The notes under the pieces are model-generated. The model was not told the origin of the DNA, searched no databases, and was given only the letters and a program-made list of their open reading frames with translations. A stretch of 64,000 nt of DNA from Dendrophyllia cribrosa (taxonomy: Eukaryota; Cnidaria; Anthozoa; Scleractinia; Dendrophylliidae): assembly GCA_024195265.1 (NCBI GenBank), contig JAJLRJ010000005.1, positions 32,205,536-32,269,535 on the forward strand. The letters are read 5' to 3'. Positions within the stretch are counted from its first letter, which is position 1, and every line of letters starts with the position of its first letter. The translations under genes and the position numbers were made by a program. This document shows positions 21,313-32,489 of the stretch, piece by piece.

Positions 21313-22890
21313 CATGTAAGTCAATGGTGTGGTGCGAAGGCGACTAAGGAAGCAGGATCAAGTGGTTCCAATACTTGTGTGTGGGGATGACAGAGGAAAC
21401 AGTCCCACCAGGAAAACGGTTTTGTTCTTGTTAGTATTCACCTAATGAAAATTGTTTATCATACATTATCAGGGGTGCTACAATATGTCATAATCTGCCT
21501 AAACAGTGGTCTTCTTTGGGTGCAGTATTGATACAAGTGATGTTTTTGTTCTATTTTTCAATAGACTGCAAGAAGAAGAAAAAGAAAACGAAGAGGAAGA
21601 GGAAGGGAAACAAATAAGTTACCTTGACTTCAATGGTATGAAAAAAATCCCGTGAAAGCTCCAGTTGTTAAAAATGTGTTAAATGAATTGTGCTTGATGT
21701 TAAAGTGTCTAGGAAATGTAATTTATTTTTTGATGTATCGAAAGTTTCACCTTTTTAGACCTTGGAATAAAAGCTTTAAAGTGTTGGGGACGATGCAAAA
21801 CGCTTATTTTATGGTCTCAAAGTTAGGTTGTTGACGCTAAAAAGTGGCTCCAATTTGTGCGCGGCCAAAACCAGTGTCATATTACACTGTGACGTAAATA
21901 GTTGTACAAACTGCTGCGGGAATATAGAGAACAAGAGAGCTGACAAAAGACGTCGATAGAGGTGGACCAATATTATGTGGCGAGCGGCCTCAAACATACG
22001 AGATATTAGAATTCTTCGATAACAGAGGGTGTTACAAAGCTTTATTTTGCTCCAGAGGAAAATAGGCCGGCGAAATACACGAAATTTGTTCGCAGACATC
22101 GGAAAGGGTACATCAAGGGATGTTGTTTTCAATGAAAGCGCTTATTGCGGTTAAGATTAATATTATTTTGCAAAAGAAAATAACATTCCGGCCGGTGAGG
22201 CCGTTTAATTATGCTTTCCCAATCCATATCCTGTTTGGAAGTTCCTTCAAGCCTCGGCTCGACTGGAGAGCCGTTGTAGTCAGTAAGGCCTACAAAAATA
22301 TACTGACTCGATCGGCACTGACTGGCGAGTAATATAAATGTTTATACGGTATTCCGAATTATAAAATTCAAAGTGCAGCGACGCAAGTGTTCACTGGAAG
22401 GCGTCTATTCTATGGAACATCTATCAAAAATCTACATGTACAAATGCGTAAGACTATTCGGAACAACATACATCGCTGAATCATTGAGTGTTCGATCAGA
22501 TCAATTTTTATACAATGAAATATAAATCAGACATAAATGTTCTGGAGGTTTCAAATGACTGGTGCAAAAGTTTTGAAATAGACTGCGAGCAGTCTCTTAT
22601 TTTTCTTCAAAGTTAGTAGGGTGGTATGCGCGTGAGCAGTGAAACTGCAACATGCAAAGGCAGCAACCCGAGAAAAAAATAGCCTCTCCCGTCTGGTACC
22701 CTCATTCACACACACAGCAATTTTCTTCTCTTGTGCATTGAGCTTCAGATGTCACCGAGAAAATGTCTTCGGATGGCCTTTGAGTAAGTGAAAGTAAACA
22801 CCTTTTGAAAATATTATGTTTTCCTGCAACCTTTACTTTTACTACGCGTAAGTAGTGTTAAACTTAGGGGTTTGTTTTTGATAAGCGTGT
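21313..22890. other. Intergenic, no feature recognised
   Basis: One acidic, Lys/Glu-rich stretch (21565-21625) could be a tail exon of the upstream relic. Otherwise only short chance frames were seen. Confidence 0.3.
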
Positions 22891-22990
22891 GATATTTAGC
22901 AATCAGAAACATGGATGGTTGATTATGACTTTCAGGTTTCTTGTAAGACCTGCTTGTATAATTTGTAAATCATTGTATGTTTTTTTTTTC

Positions 22991-23998
22991 AGGTATGCAT
23001 ACTTCATCATGAGGGTGACACTGGCTGCAATAGATCATAATTTTCACCTTTCCAGGAAGCCAGCACAAAGAAAGGATGGTGGGGAATGTGGCCATCGCAA
23101 ATATTCCAAGCGATCACAGAAATACCATGCCGAGGTTGAGGGAATGGAAGACCTACAGTTACTTCCCTTTCTTAATCTGCAAAGGCATTCTCAGATGGAA
23201 GGGAGTTTCAGCCAACCTTCAGACAGAAATGACTTTGACCCTAAGCAGATTGCACCGACATTAGCAATGAAAGAAGAAATATTAAAAAGTTGACACTGGC
23301 TAAAAATGTTGTGTTGGACGTTTCGGCAACTACTGTTGCCTTCTTCAGCAAAAGATAAAATGCAAATGTCTAACGGCGTCCTGATGGTATACGATGTATG
23401 CAAATATTAAATAGCACCTCGAAAGAACATTTTGAGGTGAAACAAGTCTCTAGAGCATTCTTAATTATCTCTACAAATTCTTGATGTTGTTGTAAACATT
23501 TGGGAGCGCTATGTGTTCGTTTATAGCATTCGTGTTACACACGGAATGCCAAGCTCCAAATAGATTTGACGAATGTCGAAATTGTTGATAGATCATCGGC
23601 ATGGCGACAAAGACTAATTCTTGAGGCTTGGCATTCTGTGCGTAACACGAACGCTATAAACGAACACATAGCGCTCCCAAATGTTTACAACAACATTAAG
23701 AATAATATTTGTAGAGATAATTAAGAATGCTCTAGAGACTTTTGTTTCACCTCAAAATGTTCTTTCGAGGTGCTATTTAATATTTGCATACATCGTATAC
23801 CATCAGGACGCCGTTAGACATTTGCATTTTATCTTTTGCTGAAGAAGGCAACAGTAGTTGCCGAAACGTCCAACACAACATTTTTAGCCAGTGTCAACTT
23901 TTTAATATTTCTTTTTAACATGCCTGGCAACACACCAAACATTTTTAGCAATGGAAGAGCCCCCTCCAACTGAGGTTTTAATGAAAGGGCCATCACAA
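22991..23998 (+). pseudogene. Uncharacterised gene relic split by a Penelope-like foldback
   Basis: After a T9-CAG splice-acceptor-like site at 22981-22992 the frame reads YFIMRVTLAAIDHNFHLSR, then HRKYSKRSQKYHAEV. After a local frame switch it gives REWKTYSYFPFLIC, then PKQIAPTLAMKEE at 23260-23280. It stops at the foldback (23276-23911). Beyond it the frame-like text AMEEPPPTEVLMK (about 23950-23990) continues what I expect of this family. I recognise the LAAIDHNFH block from unnamed coral proteins, apparently from mobile genes. Function is unknown. Confidence 0.45.
23276..23911. mobile_element. Head-to-head foldback of Penelope-like 3' ends
   Basis: Arms 23276-23554 and 23625-23911 are reverse complements with a 70-bp centre. 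Read outward on the plus strand from 23581, the right arm encodes RSSAWRQRLILEAWHSV and NEHIALPNVYNNIK, the end of a GIY-YIG Penelope-like ORF. Non-coding terminal sequence follows, with CTGAAGA, a 6-bp stem GGCAAC/GTTGCC and GAAAC (23839-23866), a hammerhead-type core. The left arm has the same in reverse. Inverted end duplication is typical of Penelope-like elements, here with nothing left of the RT. Confidence 0.7.
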
Positions 23999-24229
23999 CT
24001 CATAATAAAGTCGGAGTAACATCACTGGGTAACATGATTGGGGTAAAAAGAGGTTGGCACACTAGAATTTGAGGTAGAGATGATATGGGTTCTGGTCATG
24101 ATTATTTTGATTATCAATCTACAATGTAGTGAACATGATGAAAAATATTCAATGTTACTCCACTATTGCTATGTGCCTATGCTAATGTAAGTACCTAACT
24201 GGTATACAGCTATTTCAATATAGGTTGTC

Positions 24230-24345
24230 AGTAGTGACCAAGACAATTTACAAAATAAAACGACTTGTGGGCAGCACACAGCAACTTATCTTATTATCTT
24301 TATTAATAGACCGGTTTCATCTGCTAGTGAGACTTCATCAGGATG
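24230..24345 (-). ncRNA. Hammerhead-type core at a Penelope-like 3' end
   Basis: On the minus strand CTGATGA (24335-24341) is followed by A, a stem GTCT/AGAT with a 7-nt loop, and GAAAC (24314-24318). These are the conserved boxes of a hammerhead self-cleaving ribozyme. Next comes a terminal sequence of the kind found after Penelope-like ORFs. Hammerhead motifs in Penelope-like elements are published knowledge (Cervera and De la Peña). Activity is not shown; an extra A after the first box and weak stem closure may reduce it. No ORF remains next to it. Confidence 0.5.
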
Positions 24346-24609
24346 AAAGTACAAGATAAATAGATGGAACTAATTTTATACTAAACCTTTGTAGTACAAA
24401 TCACGTTCCTATTAGGGTGTGAACAACAGAACACCCATGAAAAATACGCGCAGGAAATTACATGTACTAAAATCCTGTGCTAGAAAATGTGCAATGTTTA
24501 TGGGGCCACGGTTTTAACATTTGTTTCACATGACATAAGTTCTCAGTTATTTTAAGTCAAGAGACTTGTAAGAAAATTGCAGAGGAAACGTGTTTTCAAA
24601 CTATTTCAC

Positions 24610-24719
24610 TTAAACATGTTAAAAGAAAAATAGGCTTTTGTGCTTTTCATTTATATTTAATATTTAATCACATCCACATATACATGGAGTTTGCTGTTCA
24701 CAGGAATTCCATATAGAAA
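24610..24719 (+). repeat. 110-bp dispersed repeat, copy A
   Basis: It matches 31224-31333 with a few changes, including TTAAAAGAAAAATAGGC and GAATTCCATATAGAAA. Copy A ends exactly where LINE sequence begins at 24720, so the LINE joint cuts the repeat. Confidence 0.85.
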
Positions 24720-25845
24720 TGAGCTGGAACAAGCAAGACACAAGCTTTACAGACAGATAGAAGAGACAAACAGACTTGACAAAAAATAGGATGAGCTGGA
24801 ACAATATTCGCGCAAAAGTTCTCTGGAAATTGTTGGAGTCCCTAAAAGCGCATATACATCCACAGGGGAAGTTGTGATCCGCATAGGAGAAGCTGTGAAC
24901 GTCAATATTAACCCAGAAAGCATAGAAATATCTCATAAGCTGAAATGAAAGAACAGCAGTCCTATAATCGTAAAATTCTTAAGCCACAAGGCGAAGTCGT
25001 GACTTTACAAAAAAAAAAAGGACGGTCTAACTGTAGAATTCTATAAGCACTTTTTTTATTTAATAGGATTAGATCTTTTAGCTAGCCTGAATAGAGTCTG
25101 TGAGCTTGGGAGGTTATCAATCTCCCAGTGTCAAGATATAATTACTCTTTTACCCAAAGAAGACGCTAAATTACTGCTCTTACAAAACTGGCGACCCATT
25201 ACTCTACTCAACATAGATTTCAAAATAGCATCAAAAGCCATAGCAATGAGAATTCGCTGGAATGGTCATGTATTCAGGGCACTCTCCAAAAATTCAACTT
25301 TGGTGATAGCATTAGAAAATGGATCAAAGTCTTCTATACAGATATTGAAAATGCAGCCTTGAACAACGGCTTCGCTATGGACTGGTTTAAGCCTTCTAGA
25401 GGAGTAAGACAAGGATGTCCACTCTCGCCCTTTCTGTTTATCTTGACCGCAGAAATTTTATCAAATAAAATAAGACAAAACCTGACCGTCAAGGGAATTC
25501 GTATTTTTGGCTCTGAGGTCAAACTAAGTCAGTTTGCAGATGACACAAACTTATTCTGCGATGATTTGGCATCGGTCACACAAGCTATAGACACAGTGAA
25601 GGTCTTTGGTAAATTCTCCGGATTAATGCTTAACATAGAGAAAACAAAAGCCATCTGGCTAGGAAAATGGTCAAAAAATAGAACCAAACCGTTAGGGATG
25701 AAATGGGTGAACAGTCCAACAAAGTCTCTTATGATGAGAAAGGTAATAACCAGATGAACTTCAACCTGAAAGTGCAAAAATTACAAACGAATCTAGATAT
25801 GTGGAATTCGAAAGGGTTTACACTATACGAAAAGGTGCTAATAAA
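24720..25845 (+). pseudogene. Tx1/L1-like LINE with two large internal deletions
   Basis: 24720-25010 encodes an ORF1 piece: a coiled-coil stretch, DELEQYSRKSSLEIVGV (the start of the RRM-like domain) and IEISHKLK. At 25010-25020 it jumps over an A-rich run directly into RT text (DGLTVEFYKHFF, NWRPITLLNIDFKIASK), so the endonuclease is missing. Near 25258 a second jump removes the RT segment holding motif A. RT then continues with WFKPSRGVRQGCPLSPFLF and QFADDTN, where FADD is the catalytic motif. The text KVQKLQTNLDMWNSKGFTLYEKV ends near 25845 at the exonuclease frame. Several stops and shifts are present. Confidence 0.7.
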
Positions 25846-26938
25846 CAGCGGAAATCTAAAAGGAATTTCAAACTTCAGAGACGAAAGCTGCTGCTCGCTG
25901 GTCGGGCAAAGGGGAAGCTGAAGGAAAGAAGGGAAGGGTTGACTAATGGATCTGGCATTGCCATTGAGCTAAGCTCTTTAGAAGACGAGGTAGAAGACCT
26001 CCTAGGTAAAATTCAGCCAGAAGACGTCCAAAAGGCAGTGGAAATAGCATCTCTTCCAAACACTAGTCATAACGAACCTTCCCCGCCAACAAAGAAGCCT
26101 CCATCGGATAGTGAGGTGTTCTTTTTTGATTTAGAGACTTCAAGTAGGTCTAAAGACCGTGAGATTGTACAATTGGCAGCAGTTTGCAAACAGTCTTCCT
26201 TTACCAGGCATATCATTCCAAACCAAACAATTGCATCTAGCGCAACGGCTGTTCATGGCATATCCGTCGCATACAATACCAAGGGTGAAAAATGTCTCAA
26301 AAAATGGAGTTTTCTTTTCAAGTTCCAGGAAAGAAGAGGCGTTTCCTGAAGTTCTGGATTTCCTGGATTCTACCCGCAACCAGGGCGCCTGCATACGCAT
26401 CGGCCACAATGCTGGAGTGTTTGATACGCCAAGACTGCTACGACAACTGTCCACATGTGAACCTGCGCTAGCTAGGGCATTGAACACTCCAATATATTTG
26501 GCAGACAGCCTACCATTCATCAGAAAAGAGACTTTGCTTCCTAAGTCAAAATCTCTCAGAGCCATCTTTCAGGAGGTTACGGGCCATTCTTTCAATGCCC
26601 ATGATGCTCTTGATGATTCCAACGCACTGCAGGAGGTCATGCTAAACAGGAGGTTGGGAGCATGTCTTGTGGTCACTAAAGAAAACGCTGTTCACATTGC
26701 AGAAGCAGTGAAGGATTTGAAGGACAAGGATGAGATTCTCCAATGTTCGATGAAATTCCAAGGAAATCTCAAGTCACTTTTGTCAGAGTGTATGGTTGAT
26801 AAAATGGCTAAGGCAGGTCTGTCGCACCCTGTTCTTGTGAAGGTACATGACAGCTTGAGCACAAGGGGGGTTGTTGCATTACTAGCTGGTACAGGCCAAA
26901 ACAGAGCTAGAGTGACAAACAACGCTGACATTCTATAA
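25846..26938 (+). pseudogene. DEDDh 3'-5' exonuclease domain protein, one frameshift
   Basis: The frame reads a Lys/Arg-rich N-terminus (KRNFKLQRRKLLLAG), a Ser/Pro-rich linker, then a DnaQ-fold exonuclease. Exo I is FFFDLET (26122-26139), Exo II GHNAGVFD (about 26401-26426), and Exo III AHDALDD (about 26596-26618, the H-x-A-x-x-D form). All four acidic residues and the His of DEDDh nucleases are present, so the fold would be catalytically competent if expressed. A one-base shift at an A6 run near 26300 joins frames 25801-26349 and 26159-26938; no other lesion was seen. Similar stand-alone exonuclease genes of unknown role recur in cnidarian genomes (memory). It starts directly at the LINE joint with no promoter or start codon that I trust. 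Confidence 0.6.
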
Positions 26939-28657
26939 AAGATCGTCTTCTCTCTCAAGAAGGGCCAGTGATTCCAAGTTATTTGTATTTTCAAATATGC
27001 ACCATTCAGGAAATGAATCACTTTTAACAGACATGCTGTTAAAATGAAGTTAAAACTGTTACAGTTGAAAAAAATGACATTGTATACTTTATCATGTATA
27101 GTTGTATATAAATAAGTTATAAATAAGGCATATAAATGTGTTTAGTTTAAACAGTAATTATATTATAGATCATCCTCTTCTTCCTATTTCAGTTCATTTA
27201 ATAATTTTTGCTCATTGTTGGAAATGATGACACTCAGCTGCAATATCATTTCCATTTTAATCAAAACTATAACAATATTCTCGAATCTGATTGAAAATCA
27301 GCAGGCCCGATGAGAGCATTAATAAGACAGTTTACGCGTCATGCTTGTAATTGGACGGTGTAATTGGACAGCACGCGTCATTTGCGCGCGCTATCCTTTT
27401 TCTGTGCGTGCATCTAGGTAAAAAAAACCTCAATTGTTATGTTTTTAATCATCAAAATGTGTTACCATTTAACGTTTTATTCTCAAATTTTGTTATAGTT
27501 AACATTAATTGGTACTTGATTGGTCGAGCATAAACATTTCTCACTTGTGATTGGTTGAGCGCGTCGTTCTCGTTGCATTCAGTTAGCTTAGCGGGATTTT
27601 GAAGAAAATTTACAAACGGAGCACTCACACGTTTCGCCGGGGATTTTTCGATAAAAAAGGAAGCAAATCGGATACGTAAGAAAGAAATTCTACAGGTCAA
27701 TTACAGCATTTTACGCCAAACAGGAAGCGATTTGTGTTAAAACGTGGATTAACCAGGCGCCTGCAGGCCAGTTTGCAACGTTGAAGACCTCGAAGAAATT
27801 CATTCATGGCAGCAAAAGGTTTTAAAATTCCATCACTTTATTGAATATATGCAGATTTCTGTGGACCAAAGGAAAGAACTTTGACAGATTTTGCTGAAAG
27901 GGACAATATACGTTTAACAGGAGAAAGAATAAGGCTAAAAAAAAGGAAAGAAAGCAATTAAATTGCCAAACGTGCAAGCAAGTTTGAACTCGCCATTTGT
28001 TGTTGTTATCAAAGCGGCAAAAACTTCAAACACAGGTACACTTAAATAAAACTTGCTTTGTTTTTGTCGTAAAGTGTCTTTTATCGATAAAAATTAGGCT
28101 ATGTTCTCCAGATGTACATTACAGTCAAATGTATCTTTGACCGATTAGAAATTTATTCAACCACAGTGAGTTGAAAAGTTTTTCTTGTCAATTTGCGAGA
28201 GAGTATTTTCTTTCGGGTAGTTTCAAGTCTGAGTGACTCTTAAAAAGTCTGAAAGGTTTCCCTATAATTTTGCCTGCTATGTTTGCGACTCTCGACTCGG
28301 GCAATTTCTACAGCTTCTGAAAACACGCGTGATATTAATCCTTAATTTTACTCGGGCCCATGTGATTACATATTCTTATCATACTTGTGATTAAACAAAT
28401 CGGACTCCCACGATTTTTGTTAATCACTCGTATGATTGCAGACCGAATTGGACTCCACTCAGTCCCATTACCATTGTTAATTTCATTGTCGATGATCTGT
28501 GATTCCCAAGTGGGAAATAAATTCCAGCATGCGACAAGTTTGAATAATTTACGGAACACAAAGGGTTTTCACAGCACTTCGAAAATGGAAGATGTGAAGT
28601 TGCAAAGTTTGTGACCCAAATTTGCCATGCTTAGTCGAGACTATACACATGAAACTA
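26939..28657. other. Intergenic; probable dispersed repeat near 28.33-28.52 kb
   Basis: No gene was recognised. 28330-28520 contains the phrase GAATTGGACTCCACTCAGTC, which I remember from many coral genomic sequences; that is memory, not tested. The 75-codon frame there is probably chance. Confidence 0.3.
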
Positions 28658-28936
28658 CAATCAAGGACAAAAGTTCTTGGGACAAATGTTACAAAGTCCT
28701 CCCATTAACTACTAATTTAGTGTGACTGACCAATGAAGCCATGTTTTTTGTTTAAAGTGCATCTTACCAACCCCACCCCTCCCCCCGAGACAATGTTGAA
28801 ATCCACAAATCATTTTTATTACATGGGCTCAACATTGTAAGGGGGGGGGGTGGGGGTCGGGAAACGGACACTCATCGTTTGCGCGTAGGAAAACAACGTA
28901 AATGCAAATTTGTCCCAACCCTTTTGTCCTTCATTG
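28658..28936. mobile_element. TA MITE with G-rich hairpin core, copy 1
   Basis: Ends are CAATCAAGGACAAAAG and its near reverse complement CTTTTGTCCTTCATTG. TA precedes it at 28656-28657. The core has CCCCACCCCTCCCCCC, then CAATGTTG, and later CAACATTG followed by G9-T-G5, so the inside folds and the G runs could form a quadruplex. A shorter copy lies at 30324-30571. Confidence 0.8.
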
Positions 28937-30323
28937 TCTAGTTGGGAGGTCAAAACAAAAATGTCTTTTTTTGCGTGTTGTTTGCCTTAAAACTGCGAAT
29001 TCCTTGTCTGTGTTAATACGTGGCCTCCTAGTGAGCACTTTCCCCGCTATTTGACGGTTTTTTCCGGTGTTTTCAGTTTTGGTGAAATTAACGGTCACAA
29101 GCGCGCTTGTTCGATTTGAGTTTTATTGAATCAATTTTCCATGTCTTGATGTGCGAGCTCGAGGAGAAAGCAATTTCCGAGAACATAACAACAGAGACAT
29201 TTGAACAAATTCGTGAGAAAGTCTTAAGGAAATTGGACGGACTACCGGTGGATTTTATTGATCGCACTATCGAGAGCATGAAAAATACGATTGATGCCAT
29301 TACTTCTTCAAAGGGTTACAGAAGAAAATATTGAATACCAACTGCAAATATTATAATCTATCGATTTTCATTAGTTGTTGCAAATTGTGATTGCGTGACA
29401 TTTGTTACATTGTAGACATTGAATTGGTAATGATTGTATTTACAGATCACAACAGTACTCAGCAACAGTACTCACTTCCAAAGCTTAAAAAATGTACTTA
29501 TTTTCAAGGTATATCTCATTAAAAACATGCTGATGTAAAATACATCTGTCATTACATCTTCTAATGTTCTTTTATCCTGGATAATCGGAATTTTTAGCTA
29601 TTTCATCACAGTACTCAGTTAGAAACGTAGCTGAAGTATTTGTGACAATCTTTTAACACTTTGCTATGGAACCTAGTGAGTACTGTTGGAATCAATCCAC
29701 ACGGTTTCTCATATCCACAAATTTATGGCAAATCCATTGGATATTTTGTAACACAATATGGTTTCATGGTTTTCATACTAAAATAATTCATAAACACTGA
29801 GAATAGAGGGTTTTTGTCGCTGAGTACTGTGCGGACGGCTTTACTCAGTGTTTCAGTTCCGGTTGACTACACAAACAAATTTACATAGACTTATGTCAGA
29901 TTACTGAGAGGCGTTGCGTATTAAAAATGAATCGAGCAACAAAACACTGCCACGCTTCTGTTACGGCCTTAGGAAAGCTCTCTCGCATAGGAAATTTTGC
30001 CTTATCTGCCCGACTGTAGGTTATTATATAAATAATTCTCTGCGTGGCTAAATTATCAGACGCCATTGTAAACACGAAGACAAACAACAACTGACAATCC
30101 ACGCGCGCAAATTCCTTATTTAGAGTAATGTGCAAAATAAACCCTATCCGTGTCGACGTATACCCTTTTATTACCCATCGATTCCCAAAACGCGATAATT
30201 TTTCTCCAAAATTCAAAAGAAATCGTTCATCAGTCATTAATTGTCATATCTGGTTGCTAACTCCCATTAAAAAGCGGCAAATGAAGTAGAAAACGGTTCC
30301 GTTTCGAATTATACATTCTCATA
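28937..30323. other. Intergenic with one short transposase-like frame
   Basis: A 75-codon plus frame at 29107-29334 ends RTIESMKNTIDAITSSKGYRRKY in pieces resembling the C-terminal tails of some DDE transposases (IDxTIxSM…KGxRxKY). The resemblance is from memory and weak. The rest is non-coding. Confidence 0.3.
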
Positions 30324-30571
30324 CAATCAAGGACAAAAGTTCTCTAATTTAGTGTGACTGACCAATGAAGCCATGTTTTTTGTTTAAAGTGCATCTTACC
30401 AACCCCACCCCTCCCCCCGAGACAATGTTTAAATCCACAAATCATTTTTATTACATGGGCTCAACATTGTAAGGGGGGGGGGGGGTGGGGGTCGGGAAAC
30501 GGACACTCATCGTTTGCGCATAGGAAAACAACGTAAATGCAAATTCGTCCCAACCCTTTTGTCCTTGACTG
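30324..30571. mobile_element. TA MITE with G-rich hairpin core, copy 2
   Basis: Ends are CAATCAAGGACAAAAG and CTTTTGTCCTTGACTG, flanked by TA at 30322-30323 and 30572-30573. Relative to copy 1 it lacks about 40 bp after the left end and has a longer G run (G12). It shares the CAATGTT/CAACATTG core. Confidence 0.85.
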
Positions 30572-32066
30572 TAGGTAAGGCCATTTATACATGTACTGAG
30601 TTTTATCATACTTAAAAATAAGAGAGAAAAAAATCAGTAGTTTTTTCACGAGTCGAACTAACTTGCATATCTTGAAATTCACAAATTACGCACTATAAAT
30701 GTCTTGTTCTTTATTTGCTAATAGTTTTCTCTGGGAGTTTCCAATCTCTTCCAAATATTCAGCAAAGTCTTAGGTTATATTGAGCTGTCAAATGTAGTCA
30801 TATTTTAGTGTTTTGCTACAGCTGAGTCAAATACGCAAACATAATATTTGGAAGCTTAAATACAGCAGTCGACTGTGCAGTAATTTCTGTGCAGCCAATT
30901 TTGTGCAAACTTGCTCACAGTAAAGCTCAAAGTCTTGGAACTTATTGAGCTTAATTAGAAAAAATCTGTTCTCGTATTATAAAAAAATTCTTAAAAAATG
31001 TTTTTAAATGAAAAAATGTTTTTTTTTTCTTAAAAAAATGTTTTTTTAACAATGCTTGTAACCCTTAATCGCGTATTTCATTTGTACTAAAATTTAAAGT
31101 TCTGCATAATTTCAAGATTCCTTAATTACCCTACCAAATCTTACAGAAATCAGTAAATGCTTACATGTTAAAAGTTCGATTTATAAAAGGGAGCCTCCCG
31201 CCATTAAATAGCCGCGGGCCACCTTAAACACGTTAAAAGAAAAATAGGCTTTTTAGCTTTTCATTTATATTTAATATTTAATCACATCCACATACACATG
31301 GAGTTTGCTGTTCACAGGAATTCCATATAGAAACGTTGAAGACAGATTTGTCCGTTGGACAATATGAAATTTCCATAGCTTAACAAAATTTACATGTTTG
31401 TTGCTTACAGTAATCCCATATAAGGTTGTTGAAATGCCTTTTACTTATTAATTGTAAAGTAACAACTAGTTGGGGCTCAATGATTATTGGTTCTTATTCA
31501 CAGTCATTAACAAGAACCTGAAGTGTAAGTTTTTATTTCTCAAGTGAAATAGATTACAGAATTGTTACTGTAACTTGTTTCTTATATACTGACTAAAGTT
31601 GTGTGACTCCAGAAAATATCCATACCTCCCCTATAGGGAATGAAAATTCGAGATGAATGAGGTTCAGTTTCCTTTCTTTTCCAGGAGTTCAGGTCCTTTT
31701 TACATAAAAATAAGGATTGTATTTTAAATTTGAAAATTCCAGAGGGGTGGGGTAGGGGGCCATTGGTAGTTTAATAGGCCACACTTTGAGCAAACAATTT
31801 TTTTCTTTATTTTTTGCTCGCATACAATTTATTTCAGTGTTTATAGCCTCTGCAAACAATTTATTTCAAAATTTTCCAAACCCAACACCCCCCGTCATAA
31901 AAATAATAGTCCGTCCCTAAGTTCTCTACTTTCTAAACAGGAACGGCTTAACCAGAGGGACTAGTTAAGTTAAGTTAAGTTAGGCCAGGATATATATATC
32001 AAGTGTTATATGTATCAAGCTAGCAAAATCTATTTGTAAGCACTAAAAATACCTGTCATTTTACAC
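30572..32066. other. Intergenic; second copy of the 110-bp repeat
   Basis: 31224-31333 is copy B of the 110-bp repeat seen at 24.6 kb. 30985-31050 is a run of T/A homopolymers around TTTTTTAAAAAAATG. 31962-31982 is a short (AGTTA) repeat. No gene was recognised. Confidence 0.5.
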
Positions 32067-32489
32067 TTGATCTCGAAAAGAAGAAACGTAAAGAATCTAA
32101 GGAAATTCTGCGACAGTCATCGGAGCTTGGCTCGGAAAACTATAGATAGTGCAGCAGAGTTAATTGCTGGAGGAAATGCCATCAACATAAAGAAGTTTAG
32201 GCATGACTACATCACAGGGATCTGGTTAAGGATGCAAGATCCTTCAAGTGTCCCACATCACAAAAACAAGGAAGTGTATGAGCCTGAAATCAGTAATGAA
32301 GCATTTTGTCACTGTGGGTTAGAGAGGGTAGCAGGTGGGGAGAAGTGTGAATTTTGCTCATCTGCTCTGTACCAAAGCAAAGAGAGAAGTGTTCGAGAGG
32401 GGGAACTTGATCTTACCTTGCTAATCTTCTTAGTGTGCTATCAGAGTAAAACTAGCAAGTTAGAAGTCTTCATGTCATTTTCATTGTAG
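32067..32489 (+). CDS. Unrecognised 140-codon frame with a Cys-rich cluster
   Basis: The frame has a basic N-terminus, a helix-like AELIAGGNAINIKKFRHDY, and a cluster CHCG(x10)CEFC that could bind one zinc ion. After the cluster the text turns hydrophobic and may already be intron. I recognise no family. It may be an exon of a decayed gene: the end after 32400 begins with a possible donor-like GTGTG. No partner exon is evident. Confidence 0.25.
   Translation: MISKRRNVKNLRKFCDSHRSLARKTIDSAAELIAGGNAINIKKFRHDYITGIWLRMQDPSSVPHHKNKEVYEPEISNEAFCHCGLERVAGGEKCEFCSSALYQSKERSVREGELDLTLLIFLVCYQSKTSKLEVFMSFSL

Noticed and set aside
25359..25757. RT frame as an active reverse transcriptase
   Set aside because: It keeps FADD but lacks motif A and the upstream RT, removed by an internal deletion.
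31962..31982. Telomere-like (AGTTA) repeat
   Set aside because: Only four short units, and the motif is not the metazoan TTAGGG.
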